DNA from: CAVXFS01 sp963761115
GTDB taxonomy: Bacteria; Pseudomonadota; Gammaproteobacteria; Burkholderiales; Gallionellaceae
Length of the DNA: 64,000 bases
Direction of reading: 5' to 3'
Assembly: GCA_963761115.1 (NCBI GenBank)
Contig: CAVXFS010000005.1
Span: 62,001-126,000 of the forward strand
In this document: positions 8,611-17,355 of the stretch, one piece after another
How positions within the stretch are numbered: the first letter of the stretch is position 1
Layout of the letters: each line of letters starts with the position of its first letter
Program-made: the position numbers and the translations under genes
The notes under the pieces: model-generated
What the model was told of the DNA's origin: nothing
Seen by the model: the letters and a program-made list of their open reading frames with translations, nothing else
Databases searched by the model: none

Positions 8611-9720
8611 ATGACTTTAGTAGCGTTTCCCTTCAGCGACTTGAGAAATATTCTATCCCGCTTCGCCGGCAAAAAATCGCCAATCAAGCCCGGCGCCATT
8701 CCCCGGCGCATTGGCGACTATCCGGTCGTGCGCCAGATAGGACAGGGAGCAAGCTCCAACGTCTATCTCGGCGTTCATGAAAAGACACTTGCATCGGTTG
8801 CGATCAAGATATTGCGCGAAGAATGCAAGACCGAGGAGCACAAGCAGATGTTTGCTACCGAGGCCTCATTGTGCGGTTTGATGGATAACCCGAACATCGT
8901 AAGCATCCTCGATGCCGACCTGGATTACGAGGATGGTGCATATCTGATCATGGAATATATCAACGGTCAGTCACTGGACAAATTTTCCAGACCCAACGCA
9001 TTACTGCCCACGGATGCAGTTATCGATGCCATCAAGCAGACGGCGCAAGCGCTCAGGCACTCTTCCGGAAAAGGCATCATCCATCGCGATGTCAAGCCGG
9101 ACAACCTGATACGCTCCGCTACCGGGCAGGTCAAACTCTCGGATTTTGGCTGTGCGATAGTCAATGAACCCAATGCTGCACCGATTGCGGTAGCCGGAAG
9201 CGTGGCATACATGTCGCCGGAACAATTGGCCGGCAAAGCGCTGGATCACAAGTCGGACATATATTCGCTGGGTGCTGTTTTTTACAGGTTGTTGACCGGG
9301 CACTATTCATTCGATGCCGTCAGCGCGGAGGATGCCGTGCAGAAAATCCTGAAGCATCCCCATGTTCCGGTTGCGGCGCGGCGCCAGGGAATTCCCGCAG
9401 AATTGTCCGGCATCATAGACAAGGCGCTGAAAAAAGATCCCGAACACCGGCATAAAACCTGGGACGAGTTCGTGCACGAGATCGAAAATGCGCAGCTGGC
9501 GATGCACGCCAAGTACGACTATGGCTACGACATGTTACGCGGCTTCTGCGATATCACCCTGAAGCATTTTCTTGCAGATCAACAGGGAGAGTTGCTGCGT
9601 GGTTACTGCGACCTGGCCATGAAACAAAGCCACACGAATACTTTCGAATTGCCGGCCAGCCCGCCGAAGTATGATTTTCCCGAAAGCGACTTTCGGTTAA
9701 TCCTCGGTATGACCGGTTAA
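8611..9720 (+). CDS. serine/threonine protein kinase
   Basis: 369 residues, a Hanks-type kinase without obvious membrane segment. The kinase domain spans about residues 30-290: glycine loop GQGASSNVYLG, VAIK lysine, catalytic HRDVKPDN, DFG, and SPEQ in place of APE. A short C-terminal extension of about 75 residues contains two similar stretches (MLRGFCDITLKHFL and LLRGYCDLAMKQSH), a small internal repeat. The substrate is unknown. It diverges from groES, and its stop codon overlaps the lipA stop on the other strand. Confidence 0.9.
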   Translation: MTLVAFPFSDLRNILSRFAGKKSPIKPGAIPRRIGDYPVVRQIGQGASSNVYLGVHEKTLASVAIKILREECKTEEHKQMFATEASLCGLMDNPNIVSILDADLDYEDGAYLIMEYINGQSLDKFSRPNALLPTDAVIDAIKQTAQALRHSSGKGIIHRDVKPDNLIRSATGQVKLSDFGCAIVNEPNAAPIAVAGSVAYMSPEQLAGKALDHKSDIYSLGAVFYRLLTGHYSFDAVSAEDAVQKILKHPHVPVAARRQGIPAELSGIIDKALKKDPEHRHKTWDEFVHEIENAQLAMHAKYDYGYDMLRGFCDITLKHFLADQQGELLRGYCDLAMKQSHTNTFELPASPPKYDFPESDFRLILGMTG

Positions 9721-10661
9721 AGACTGGCCACACCGGCCTGGTGCGCCTGCTCATCGGCGAAATAGCTGCTGCGCACCATCGGCCCGCAGGCGGCATGGGA
9801 GAATCCCATCTCCCTGGCTGCGTCCTCGAACACCTTGAATGTCTCCGGCGGCACATAGCGCAGCACCGGCAAGTGGCCGTCAGAGGGTTGCAGGTACTGT
9901 CCCAGCGTCAGCATCTCCACATCGTGGGCGCGCAGGTCCCGCATCACTTGCAGTACTTCCTCATCGGTCTCGCCCAGTCCCAGCATCAGGCCTGACTTGG
10001 TCATCACGTGCGGGAAGCGCGCCTTGAAATCCTTCAGCAGCTTGAGCGAATGCGCGTAGTCCGCGCCGGGGCGCGCGAGTTGGTACAGGCGTGGCACGGT
10101 TTCCAGATTGTGATTGAGCACGTCGGGCAGGCTATCTGCCAGGGTATCGAGCGCCACATCGAGGCGGCCACGGAAATCCGGCACCAGCGTTTCCAGCCGG
10201 GTGTTGGGAGACGAAGCGCGGATCGCGCTCAGGCAGTCGGCGAAATGTCGTGCGCCCCCATCGCGCAGGTCGTCGCGGTCCACGCTGGTGATCACCACAT
10301 ACTTCAGTTTCAGCAGCGCGATGGATTGCGCCAGATGCAGCGGTTCGTTCGCATCCGGCGCCAGCGGCTTGCCGTGCGCCACGTCGCAGAACGGGCAGCG
10401 ACGCGTGCACACGTCACCCAGGATCATGAACGTTGCAGTGCCTTTGCCGAAGCATTCGCCGATGTTCGGGCAGGATGCCTCCTCGCATACCGTGTGCAGA
10501 TTGTGCTCGCGCAGCAGGCGCTTCACATCGTGGTAACCCTGGCCGCCGCCGGTCTTCACGCGTATCCATTCCGGCTTGCGCAGGCGCTGCTGCAACGGGA
10601 CGATCTTGATCGGGTTGCGCGCGGTCTTGGAATGGCCTGTCTGCTTTTCGATAGTACTCAT
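9717..10661 (-). CDS. lipA: lipoyl synthase
   Basis: A radical-SAM enzyme inserting two sulfur atoms into octanoyl groups on lipoyl domains; 314 residues. The radical-SAM motif CTRRCPFCDV and the auxiliary-cluster motif CEEASCPNIGEC are both visible, as is the C-terminal RSSYFADE serine motif. The ATG overlaps the end of lipB, so the two are translationally coupled, the normal lipB-lipA order. Confidence 0.97.
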   Translation of the reverse strand: MSTIEKQTGHSKTARNPIKIVPLQQRLRKPEWIRVKTGGGQGYHDVKRLLREHNLHTVCEEASCPNIGECFGKGTATFMILGDVCTRRCPFCDVAHGKPLAPDANEPLHLAQSIALLKLKYVVITSVDRDDLRDGGARHFADCLSAIRASSPNTRLETLVPDFRGRLDVALDTLADSLPDVLNHNLETVPRLYQLARPGADYAHSLKLLKDFKARFPHVMTKSGLMLGLGETDEEVLQVMRDLRAHDVEMLTLGQYLQPSDGHLPVLRYVPPETFKVFEDAAREMGFSHAACGPMVRSSYFADEQAHQAGVASL

Positions 10662-11344
10662 GACATTTTCTTTTGGTAAGGACCCGCATTATAGATTGCT
10701 GCGCTGGTTGCAACAGAGGCCAAATGTTTTTGCAAGCCATGGATCAGATTCTGCGCCAGCATCGCCTGCAGCTCGTTGATCGAGTCGGAGATGCCGAGTT
10801 GGCAGGCTTGCGTGACAGGCAGGCCGGGGAAGCCGCACGGGTTGATGTTGGCGAAGGGGGCGAGATTCATGTCCACATTGAACGACAGGCCGTGATAGCA
10901 GCAGCCGTTCTTTATCTTCAGTCCCAGCGCGGCGATCTTCGCATCGCCGACATAGACGCCGGGCGCGTCATTGCGTCCGTGTGCGGCCACGCCGAATTCG
11001 CCGAGCAGGTCGATCACGGCCTGTTCCATCAGGCGCACCAGTTCGCGCACGTTGATCTGCCAGCGGCGTAGATCCAGCAACAGGTAGGCGACGATCTGGC
11101 CGGGGCCGTGATAGGTGATCTGGCCGCCGCGATCGATCTTTACGACGGGGATTTCGGTGTTGTGCAGCAGGTGTTCGGGTTTGCCTGCCTGTCCCTGCGT
11201 ATAGACCGGCGGGTGTTGCACCAGCCAGATCTCATCCTGCGTTGAAGCGATGCGTTGAGCGGTAAAGTCTTTCATCGCCAGCCAGGTGGGGCGGTATTCG
11301 ACCAGACCCAGGGAACGGACCTGAATCGAGTGCTGGATTTTCAT
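10658..11344 (-). CDS. lipB: octanoyl-[ACP]:protein N-octanoyltransferase
   Basis: Transfers octanoate from ACP to lipoyl domains, the substrate step for LipA. 228 residues. The motifs RGGQITYHGPGQ and NINPCGFPG (catalytic cysteine) and the lysine of KIAALGLKI are present. The start at 11344 overlaps the ybeD stop (ATGA). A C-terminal tail of about 15 residues runs past the usual family end into the lipA start. Confidence 0.96.
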   Translation of the reverse strand: MKIQHSIQVRSLGLVEYRPTWLAMKDFTAQRIASTQDEIWLVQHPPVYTQGQAGKPEHLLHNTEIPVVKIDRGGQITYHGPGQIVAYLLLDLRRWQINVRELVRLMEQAVIDLLGEFGVAAHGRNDAPGVYVGDAKIAALGLKIKNGCCYHGLSFNVDMNLAPFANINPCGFPGLPVTQACQLGISDSINELQAMLAQNLIHGLQKHLASVATSAAIYNAGPYQKKMS

Positions 11345-11607
11345 AGCACCATCACCACCATTGGATGGTCGCACAGCTCCTGGTACAACGCATCGAGCTG
11401 TTCGCGCGAGGTGGCACGCACGGTGCAAGTGAGACTCAGGTAACGCGACTGGCTGCTGTTTCTTATCTGCATGGTGCCAGCCTGGAAATCCGGGTCATGG
11501 CGCACCATGACTGCCATCACTGCCTGCGCAAATCCCTGCTGCGCTTGTCCGAACACCTTGATCGGGAAATCACAGGGGTAATCGATGGGAGAGGCTGAGA
11601 GTGTCAT
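11341..11607 (-). CDS. ybeD: DUF493 family protein YbeD
   Basis: 88 residues with a ferredoxin-like fold family signature (YPCDFPIKVFGQ). Widely found next to lipB; its molecular role is not settled. ATG 11607 is chosen over an upstream GTG (11616). It overlaps lipB by four bases, so it is probably made with the lipoylation enzymes. Confidence 0.88.
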   Translation of the reverse strand: MTLSASPIDYPCDFPIKVFGQAQQGFAQAVMAVMVRHDPDFQAGTMQIRNSSQSRYLSLTCTVRATSREQLDALYQELCDHPMVVMVL

Positions 11608-11662
11608 GGTATCCACGGTTGGTCGCAGGTCGGGTCAGCGAAGCGTAGTCCGACGTTTGCAT

Positions 11663-11697
11663 GTTGGGTCACGGCGCAAAAATGCGCCTGACCCAAC
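11663..11697. terminator. long perfect hairpin after the aminotransferase gene
   Basis: GTTGGGTCA-C-GGCGCA-AAAA-TGCGCC-TGACCCAAC: 15 paired bases with a single bulged C. It abuts the aminotransferase stop at 11698 and lies 55 bases before ybeD. No long U-run follows, so it may be a processing or attenuation element, or a dispersed intergenic repeat. A related GTTGGGT...TGACCCGAC stretch lies between groES and groEL (about 8053-8082). Confidence 0.5.
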
Positions 11698-12558
11698 CTA
11701 TATGTTTTTTCGCATCACGTCGCGTTTGAAATCCTGGTACAGCTTGTGCAGCCGGGCGAACATCGGGCCGGGTACTCCCGTGCCCACCGGTTTGCCGTCG
11801 AGCCGGGTGACGGCGAGCACTTCCTTGGTGCTTGAAGTGAGCAGGAGTTCGTCGGCATCCAGCACTTCAGCCTTGGCGATCTTGCGCACCTGATGCGGAA
11901 TGGCGTTCGCGGCGGCGAGTTCCAGCACCACGTCGTAGGTGATGCCGGGCAGCATCAGGTTATCCTTGGGCGGTGCGAGCAGGGTGCCGTTCTTGACCAC
12001 GAAGATGTTGCTGGCGGCGCCTTCGGTCATGAAACTGTCGTCGCGGATCAGGATGGTTTCGGCGCAGTCGGCGTCCACCGCCAGTTGGCGCAGCAGCACG
12101 TTAGGCAACAGCGCGATGGATTTGATGTCGCAGCGCAGCCAGCGGTTGTCCGCCGCAGTCACCGCACCAACGCCGCTTTGCAGCAATTCGGCGGGCGGGG
12201 CGGGTAGCGGGTTGCTCATCATGAATACGGTGGGTGGTACCGGCGGCCGGGGGAAGGCGTGGTCGCGCCTGGCCACGCCGCGCGTGATATGCAGGTAAAG
12301 ATACTGGTCGTCACCCGGGTTCAGAGCAATGAGTTCACTGACGAGCGCTGTCCATTCGGCATCGCTGTGTGGATTGCTCAAGCGTATGCCATCCAGGCTT
12401 TGCTGTAATCGTCTCAGGTGGTCAGCCAGACGGAAGGAGTGGCGCGAGTAGACAGGAATGACTTCATATACGCCATCGCCAAATATGAAACCCCGGTCCA
12501 GCACCGGGATGCGGGCTTCCTCCAGCGGCATGAATTGCCCGTTCAGATACACAGTCAT
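11698..12558 (-). CDS. D-amino acid aminotransferase (class IV PLP enzyme)
   Basis: 286 residues, PLP fold type IV. The Schiff-base lysine is in CDIKSIALLPN. LDRGFIFGDGVYEV, the glutamate of ETILIRDD, and EGAASNIFVV are typical of D-alanine aminotransferase. It would interconvert D-Ala and D-Glu for cell-wall precursors. It follows dacC after 9 bases, which supports a wall role. A branched-chain-type activity cannot be excluded from sequence alone. Confidence 0.85.
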   Translation of the reverse strand: MTVYLNGQFMPLEEARIPVLDRGFIFGDGVYEVIPVYSRHSFRLADHLRRLQQSLDGIRLSNPHSDAEWTALVSELIALNPGDDQYLYLHITRGVARRDHAFPRPPVPPTVFMMSNPLPAPPAELLQSGVGAVTAADNRWLRCDIKSIALLPNVLLRQLAVDADCAETILIRDDSFMTEGAASNIFVVKNGTLLAPPKDNLMLPGITYDVVLELAAANAIPHQVRKIAKAEVLDADELLLTSSTKEVLAVTRLDGKPVGTGVPGPMFARLHKLYQDFKRDVMRKNI

Positions 12559-12567
12559 GATTCTTCC

Positions 12568-13707
12568 TTATTGGAACAGCAGGAGGATATTATCCCAGCC
12601 GCGCAGGAATACGTTAGCCAGAGGCACGGACTCCAGCGCCAAAAGGGGGAATTCGCCATACGGTTTGCCGTTCAGTTCGAGCTTGAGGGTCCCCATCTGC
12701 GAGCCTGACTGGACCGGCGCAACGATGGGTTGCCCAGTTTCCATGGTTGCCTTCAATTGCTTCGATTGTCCGGTCGGGAGAGTCAGGAACAGATCGTTCC
12801 GAAAACCAATGCTGATCTGATCTTCAGTACCTTTCCATACGCGCAACCTGGCAACAGGCTGGTTCTTCTGGTACAGGCGCATCAATTCGAAATTCTGGAA
12901 TCCGTAATTCAGCAATTTCTGGCTTTCCGAGGCGCGAAGATTGTCGGATGCAGTACCGGTCACTACCGAGATCAGCCGGCGGTTGCCACGCTTCGCTGAA
13001 GCCACCAGGCAATATCCGGCGGATTCGGTATGGCCGGTTTTCATTCCATCCACATACGGATCCATCCACAGCAGGCGGTTGCGGTTGGCCTGACGGATAT
13101 TGTTGTATTGGTAATCGCGCTGGCTGTAGAGAGGATAGTATTCGGGGAAGTCGTGGATGAGCGCGGCAGCCAGCAGTGCCAGATCATAGGCGCTGGAATA
13201 ATGGTGCGGATCAGGCATGCCGGTGGCATTCATGAAGTGGGTATCCTTCATGCCAAGCTGTTGCGCTTCCTTGTTCATCATGTTGACGAATTTCCCCTCG
13301 GTACCGGCAATTGTTTCAGCCAGTACGCGCGCGGCGTCGTTGCCGGATTGAACAATGAGCCCGCTCAGCAATTCCGTAACCGTCACCGGAATGCGGGGGT
13401 CTAGAAACATCCGCGATTCGTCCCCGTCAGTATGCAATGCATCTACTGAAGGAGTGATGCTCTGGTCGGCTTTGATGCTGCCGCTCCGGAGCGCCGCGAA
13501 ACTCAGGTAAGCGGTCATCAGCTTGGTCAATGACGCCGGCTCTATCCGTGTCTGGCTGTTTTCGCTGGCCAGGACCTGGTTGCTGTCGTAATCGAACAGC
13601 AGCCAGGATTTGGCGGAAAGCACAGGGGCGGACGGTTGCTGCGCCTGTTGAGCAAGTACGGTGGGGATCGACAACAGGGCAATCAGGAATATCAATACAC
13701 GTTTCAT
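12568..13707 (-). CDS. dacC: D-alanyl-D-alanine carboxypeptidase (PBP5/6 family)
   Basis: 379 residues with a cleaved signal peptide (LIALLSIPTVLAQQ). Active-site motifs are SLTK, SGN and KTG. The C-terminal region beyond residue 280 matches the PBP5 C-terminal beta domain, ending in an amphipathic anchor GWDNILLLFQ. It trims the terminal D-Ala of peptidoglycan stem peptides at the outer face of the inner membrane. First gene of the leftward chain dacC-aminotransferase-ybeD-lipB-lipA. Confidence 0.93.
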   Translation of the reverse strand: MKRVLIFLIALLSIPTVLAQQAQQPSAPVLSAKSWLLFDYDSNQVLASENSQTRIEPASLTKLMTAYLSFAALRSGSIKADQSITPSVDALHTDGDESRMFLDPRIPVTVTELLSGLIVQSGNDAARVLAETIAGTEGKFVNMMNKEAQQLGMKDTHFMNATGMPDPHHYSSAYDLALLAAALIHDFPEYYPLYSQRDYQYNNIRQANRNRLLWMDPYVDGMKTGHTESAGYCLVASAKRGNRRLISVVTGTASDNLRASESQKLLNYGFQNFELMRLYQKNQPVARLRVWKGTEDQISIGFRNDLFLTLPTGQSKQLKATMETGQPIVAPVQSGSQMGTLKLELNGKPYGEFPLLALESVPLANVFLRGWDNILLLFQ

Positions 13708-13961
13708 CGGCTTCGGAATGTCTGCGACCGGTTAATGCCGGGTAGCACAGGTTATGGGTTATTGGAACTCGCTGGCAAGCATGCGCTGTCTCTAATTGTA
13801 GCGCTATCGGCTTGATCACGATTTTTGGCGTGGCGGGAATATGACCTGTTATCGGTCGATCCTTCCGGCGTTATGGATTTTATCGCCAAGTGCAGGAACA
13901 GGACAATTGAATGTATTCCGAATATCATGCAGGCCTTCTACAATTTTGTCTGGAGAGTTGG

Positions 13962-14453
13962 ATGCGTCAATTGATCGGTTTGCTGGCGGGAATATTCTGC
14001 AGCATTTCAGTAGCGGCAGCACAGGACGTGGTAGTCAGCGATGCATGGGTGCGTGCAACAGCGCCTGGACAGGCTAACGGATCCCTGGAATTTTCCATTG
14101 TCAGTAATAAAGACGCGACGCTGGTCGCTGTTTCAAGCCCGGTGGCGGGTACGGTGGAATTGCATAGCATGACCCACGAAAATGGCATGATGAAAATGCG
14201 TGCCATCGATTCCATCGCCCTGCCTGCCGGCAAGACAGTAGATCTTGCGGCGAGCGGCAAGCACGTCATGCTGATCGGCTTGAAACAGCCGCTCGCGGCA
14301 GGCGCAAGCATCCCATTTACACTTACCGTGCAATATGCCGACAACAGCAAGGCCACGATCGATGCCAGTGTCGAAGTCAGCCCAATAACGGCGACCCATG
14401 ATATGAGCCATCAGCATGACATGAAGGACATGCCCGATATGCCTGGCATGTGA
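13962..14453 (+). CDS. periplasmic copper chaperone, PCu(A)C family
   Basis: 163 residues with a signal peptide ending VAAAQ. The Cu(I) site is visible as LHSMTHENGMMKMR followed by KHVMLIG, the H-M...H-x-M pattern of PCu(A)C. A Met/His-rich tail (HDMSHQHDMKDMPDMPGM) adds more copper ligands. Proteins of this family pass Cu to CuA or CuB oxidase sites. This may serve the oxidases encoded at 44-46 kb, but it is not linked to them. GGAGAG precedes the ATG. Confidence 0.9.
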   Translation: MRQLIGLLAGIFCSISVAAAQDVVVSDAWVRATAPGQANGSLEFSIVSNKDATLVAVSSPVAGTVELHSMTHENGMMKMRAIDSIALPAGKTVDLAASGKHVMLIGLKQPLAAGASIPFTLTVQYADNSKATIDASVEVSPITATHDMSHQHDMKDMPDMPGM

Positions 14454-14544
14454 TTCCTGCTGCCGGACTCTTGAAACCGGGATTCGCCATCCACATATTA
14501 GGATGCAAGGGGAATGTTCCCCGTTACCTGGCATGGAGGACAAA

Positions 14545-14967
14545 ATGGCAAATCTGGTAAGATTCAATCCGGCAGACGATGCTTTCGACGACCTGTTTCG
14601 CGGTTTTTTCATGCGTCCAGTACGCATGGAAGACTCGCCGGAAGTGCAGATCAAGATGGACGTGAAGGAAGACGACAAGGCATATAAAGTGCACGCCGAG
14701 ATTCCTGGCGTGAGCAAGGAAGACATCCATATCACAATTGACGGCAATCAGGTGGCGATCAGCGCCGAGGTGAAGAAGGAAAAGGAAGTCAAGGACGGCG
14801 AAAAAGTACTGCGTAGCGAGCGCTACTATGGCAAGGTTTCGCGCGCCTTCACGCTTGGGCAGGACGTGGACGATACTGCCGCGCTGGCAAAATACAACAA
14901 CGGCATTCTCGACCTGACCTTGCCCAAGAAAGCTGCAACCAAATCCAGACAAGTGACGGTTCAGTAA
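14545..14967 (+). CDS. Hsp20/alpha-crystallin small heat-shock protein
   Basis: 140 residues, one alpha-crystallin domain (about residues 37-135) with the family motifs AEIPGVSKEDIHI and YNNGILDLTLPKK. It is an ATP-independent holdase. A strong GGAGGA site lies just before ATG 14545. A terminator hairpin follows, so it is monocistronic. Confidence 0.95.
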   Translation: MANLVRFNPADDAFDDLFRGFFMRPVRMEDSPEVQIKMDVKEDDKAYKVHAEIPGVSKEDIHITIDGNQVAISAEVKKEKEVKDGEKVLRSERYYGKVSRAFTLGQDVDDTAALAKYNNGILDLTLPKKAATKSRQVTVQ

Positions 14968-14990
14968 GCGCGCGGTTTGGGATTGCAAAT

Positions 14991-15014
14991 AACGGGCGGC
15001 TGTAGCCGCCCGTT
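14991..15014 (+). terminator. Rho-independent terminator of the Hsp20 gene
   Basis: AACGGGCGGC and GCCGCCCGTT form a perfect 10-bp stem with a TGTA loop, followed by ATTTTG. Confidence 0.85.
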
Positions 15015-15200
15015 ATTTTGCCCCTGGCTATGCAGGGATAGGTGGTTCCCGCAGATGCAAGTGAGTTGATCCGAGTAAGCACAGACTACGTACACAAGGG
15101 GCGGCAGCAAGCCATTTTTTTGTTATTGGGTGCCGGACAGGGCGGCTTCTGAGGTAAAATTCGCGGTAGTTACCATGCCTTGATCTTTTTAGGAAAGCCC

Positions 15201-16085
15201 ATGTCCCTTACCCCTTCCGCCGCCGACAAGAAAGCACGCACTCTTTCCGAGGCGATGCCTTACATCCAGCGTTTCTTTGACAAGACCATCGTGGTGAAAT
15301 ACGGCGGCAATGCGATGACCGAGCCGGTGTTGCAGGAAAGTTTTGCCAGCGACGTGGTGCTGCTGAAACTGGTCGGCATGAATCCGGTGGTAGTGCATGG
15401 CGGCGGGCCGCAGATCAACGACCTGCTGAACCGAGTGGGGAAGCAGGGTACTTTCGTGCAGGGTATGCGGGTAACCGACGAAGAAACCATGGATGTGGTC
15501 GAAATGGTGCTGGGCAAGGTCAACAAGGACATCGTCAACCTGATCAACCGGCATGGCGGCAAGGCGGTGGGACTGACCGGGCAGGATGGCGCGTTCATCC
15601 GCGCCGAAAAAATGCTGCTGGAAAGCCGCGACGAACCAGGCAAGATGCTGGATATCGGCCTGGTCGGAGAGATCAGCTCGATCGATCCTTCCATCATCAC
15701 TTTCCTCGATTCCGGCGATTTCATCCCGGTCATCGCGCCGATCGGAGTCGCGCCCAATGGCGATACGCTGAATATCAACGCCGATGTCGTGGCAGGAAAG
15801 CTGGCGGAAGTGCTGCGCGCAGAGAAACTGGTGATGCTGACCAACATGCCGGGTGTGCTGGACAAGGATGGCGAATTGCTGACCGGGTTAACGCCTAAAC
15901 AGATTGATGACATGGTGACGGACGGCAGCCTGTCCGGCGGCATGCTGCCCAAGATCAGTTCCGCACTGGACGCCGCGCGCAGCGGGGTGAAGTCGGTGCA
16001 CATCATCGATGGCCGGGTGGAGCATGCGCTGTTGCTGGAAATTTTGACTGATGAGGGTGTGGGGACGCTCATCAAAAGTAAATGA
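15201..16085 (+). CDS. argB: acetylglutamate kinase
   Basis: 294 residues. Second step of arginine synthesis, ATP-dependent phosphorylation of N-acetylglutamate. Motifs: VKYGGNAM, VVHGGGPQIN and the C-terminal SGGMLPKISSALDAA. The N-terminal helix of about 25 residues is that of the arginine-feedback-inhibited hexameric type. ATG 15201 is preceded by AGGA. Its stop overlaps the HAD gene start. Confidence 0.96.
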   Translation: MSLTPSAADKKARTLSEAMPYIQRFFDKTIVVKYGGNAMTEPVLQESFASDVVLLKLVGMNPVVVHGGGPQINDLLNRVGKQGTFVQGMRVTDEETMDVVEMVLGKVNKDIVNLINRHGGKAVGLTGQDGAFIRAEKMLLESRDEPGKMLDIGLVGEISSIDPSIITFLDSGDFIPVIAPIGVAPNGDTLNINADVVAGKLAEVLRAEKLVMLTNMPGVLDKDGELLTGLTPKQIDDMVTDGSLSGGMLPKISSALDAARSGVKSVHIIDGRVEHALLLEILTDEGVGTLIKSK

Positions 16086-16723
16086 GCAAGCTGGTCTGGA
16101 TTTTCGATCTGGACAACACGCTGCATGATGCAACACCCCATATCTTTCCGCACATCAACAGAGGCATGACGGCGTACCTGCAACAGCATCTGGGACTGGA
16201 CGAACAGGCGGCGAGCGAGTTGCGCATGGATTACTGGAAGCGCTATGGCGCGACACTCTCCGGCATGATGAAACATCACCACACCGATCCGGAACATTTC
16301 CTGTGGCATACGCACCGGTTTCCGGAATTGCCGCAGATGGTATTGCGCGACCCGCGCCTGCGTCATGTTTTGAAGCGATTGCCGGGCCGGAAGATCCTGT
16401 TTTCGAATGCGCCGCAGGTCTATGCGCGCAGGGTGCTCGAGCTGCTGCGGGTGAACGATCTGTTCGAAGGTGTATTCGCCATCGAGCACGCGCGCTTCCG
16501 GCCCAAGCCGCAGATAGCCGCTTTCGTGCAATTGCTGCGCGAATACCGGCTCAGTCCGGCGCGTTGCGTGATGGTGGAAGACAGTGCGGAGAACCTGCAT
16601 ACGGCGAAACGCCTGGGGATGCGCACGGTATGGGTGGATGCCACGCAGCGTTCACCGGCATATGTGGATGTGAAGATCAGGGACGTGATGGATCTGCCGC
16701 GCGCCTTGTCGCGGCTGATGTGA
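16082..16723 (+). CDS. HAD-family pyrimidine 5'-nucleotidase
   Basis: 213 residues. HAD motif I is DLDNTLHDA, motif II SNAPQ, and motif III/IV VMVEDSAENL. The family resembles yeast Sdt1-type pyrimidine nucleotidases and is commonly placed between argB and slmA in betaproteobacteria. The substrate is inferred from the family. It overlaps argB by four bases. Confidence 0.85.
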   Translation: MSKLVWIFDLDNTLHDATPHIFPHINRGMTAYLQQHLGLDEQAASELRMDYWKRYGATLSGMMKHHHTDPEHFLWHTHRFPELPQMVLRDPRLRHVLKRLPGRKILFSNAPQVYARRVLELLRVNDLFEGVFAIEHARFRPKPQIAAFVQLLREYRLSPARCVMVEDSAENLHTAKRLGMRTVWVDATQRSPAYVDVKIRDVMDLPRALSRLM

Positions 16724-16768
16724 ATACTTCCCGCATGCGGGAGCGGGAATTGACAAAAGGGGAACGAA

Positions 16769-17344
16769 ATGGCGAGCAAACCGGGCGAACGCAAAATGCA
16801 GATCCTGCAAACCATCGCCTCCATGCTGGAGAAACCCAAGGGCGACAAGATCACCACCGCCCTGCTGGCGGCCAGGCTGGACGTGTCCGAAGCAGCTTTG
16901 TACCGCCACTTCGCCAGCAAGGCGCAGATGTTCGAAGGACTGATCGAATTCATCGAGCAGACCGTGTTCGGGCTGGCCAACAAGATCACCGCCGAAGAGA
17001 GTAACGGGTTGAAGCAGGTGGAAGGCATACTTGCCATGCTGCTCGGTTTTGCGCAGAAGAACCGCGGCATGACGCGTGTGCTGATCGGCGATGCGCTGGT
17101 CAACGAGGATGAACGCCTGCAGGTGCGCATCAACCAGTTTCTCGACCGCATCGAGACTACGCTAAAGCAAGCGCTGCGCATCGCAGTGACGCAGGGCGAA
17201 CTGGACACTGCCACCGATATCGGTGCAAAGGCCAACCTGCTGTTATGCTATGTCATTGGTCGCTGGCAACTGTTCGGCAAGAGCGGATTCGCGCGCGACC
17301 CGATGGCGCAGTGGCCGCAACAGTGGGCTATCCTTTCACACTGA
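16769..17344 (+). CDS. slmA: nucleoid occlusion factor SlmA (TetR family)
   Basis: 191 residues. The N-terminal helix-turn-helix (TTALLAARLDVSEAALYRHF) is followed by the all-helical TetR C-domain. SlmA binds chromosomal sites and blocks FtsZ rings over the nucleoid. AGGGGAACG precedes the ATG. The argB-HAD-slmA linkage supports SlmA rather than a generic TetR repressor. Confidence 0.88.
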   Translation: MASKPGERKMQILQTIASMLEKPKGDKITTALLAARLDVSEAALYRHFASKAQMFEGLIEFIEQTVFGLANKITAEESNGLKQVEGILAMLLGFAQKNRGMTRVLIGDALVNEDERLQVRINQFLDRIETTLKQALRIAVTQGELDTATDIGAKANLLLCYVIGRWQLFGKSGFARDPMAQWPQQWAILSH

Positions 17345-17355
17345 CAGGCAATTCC

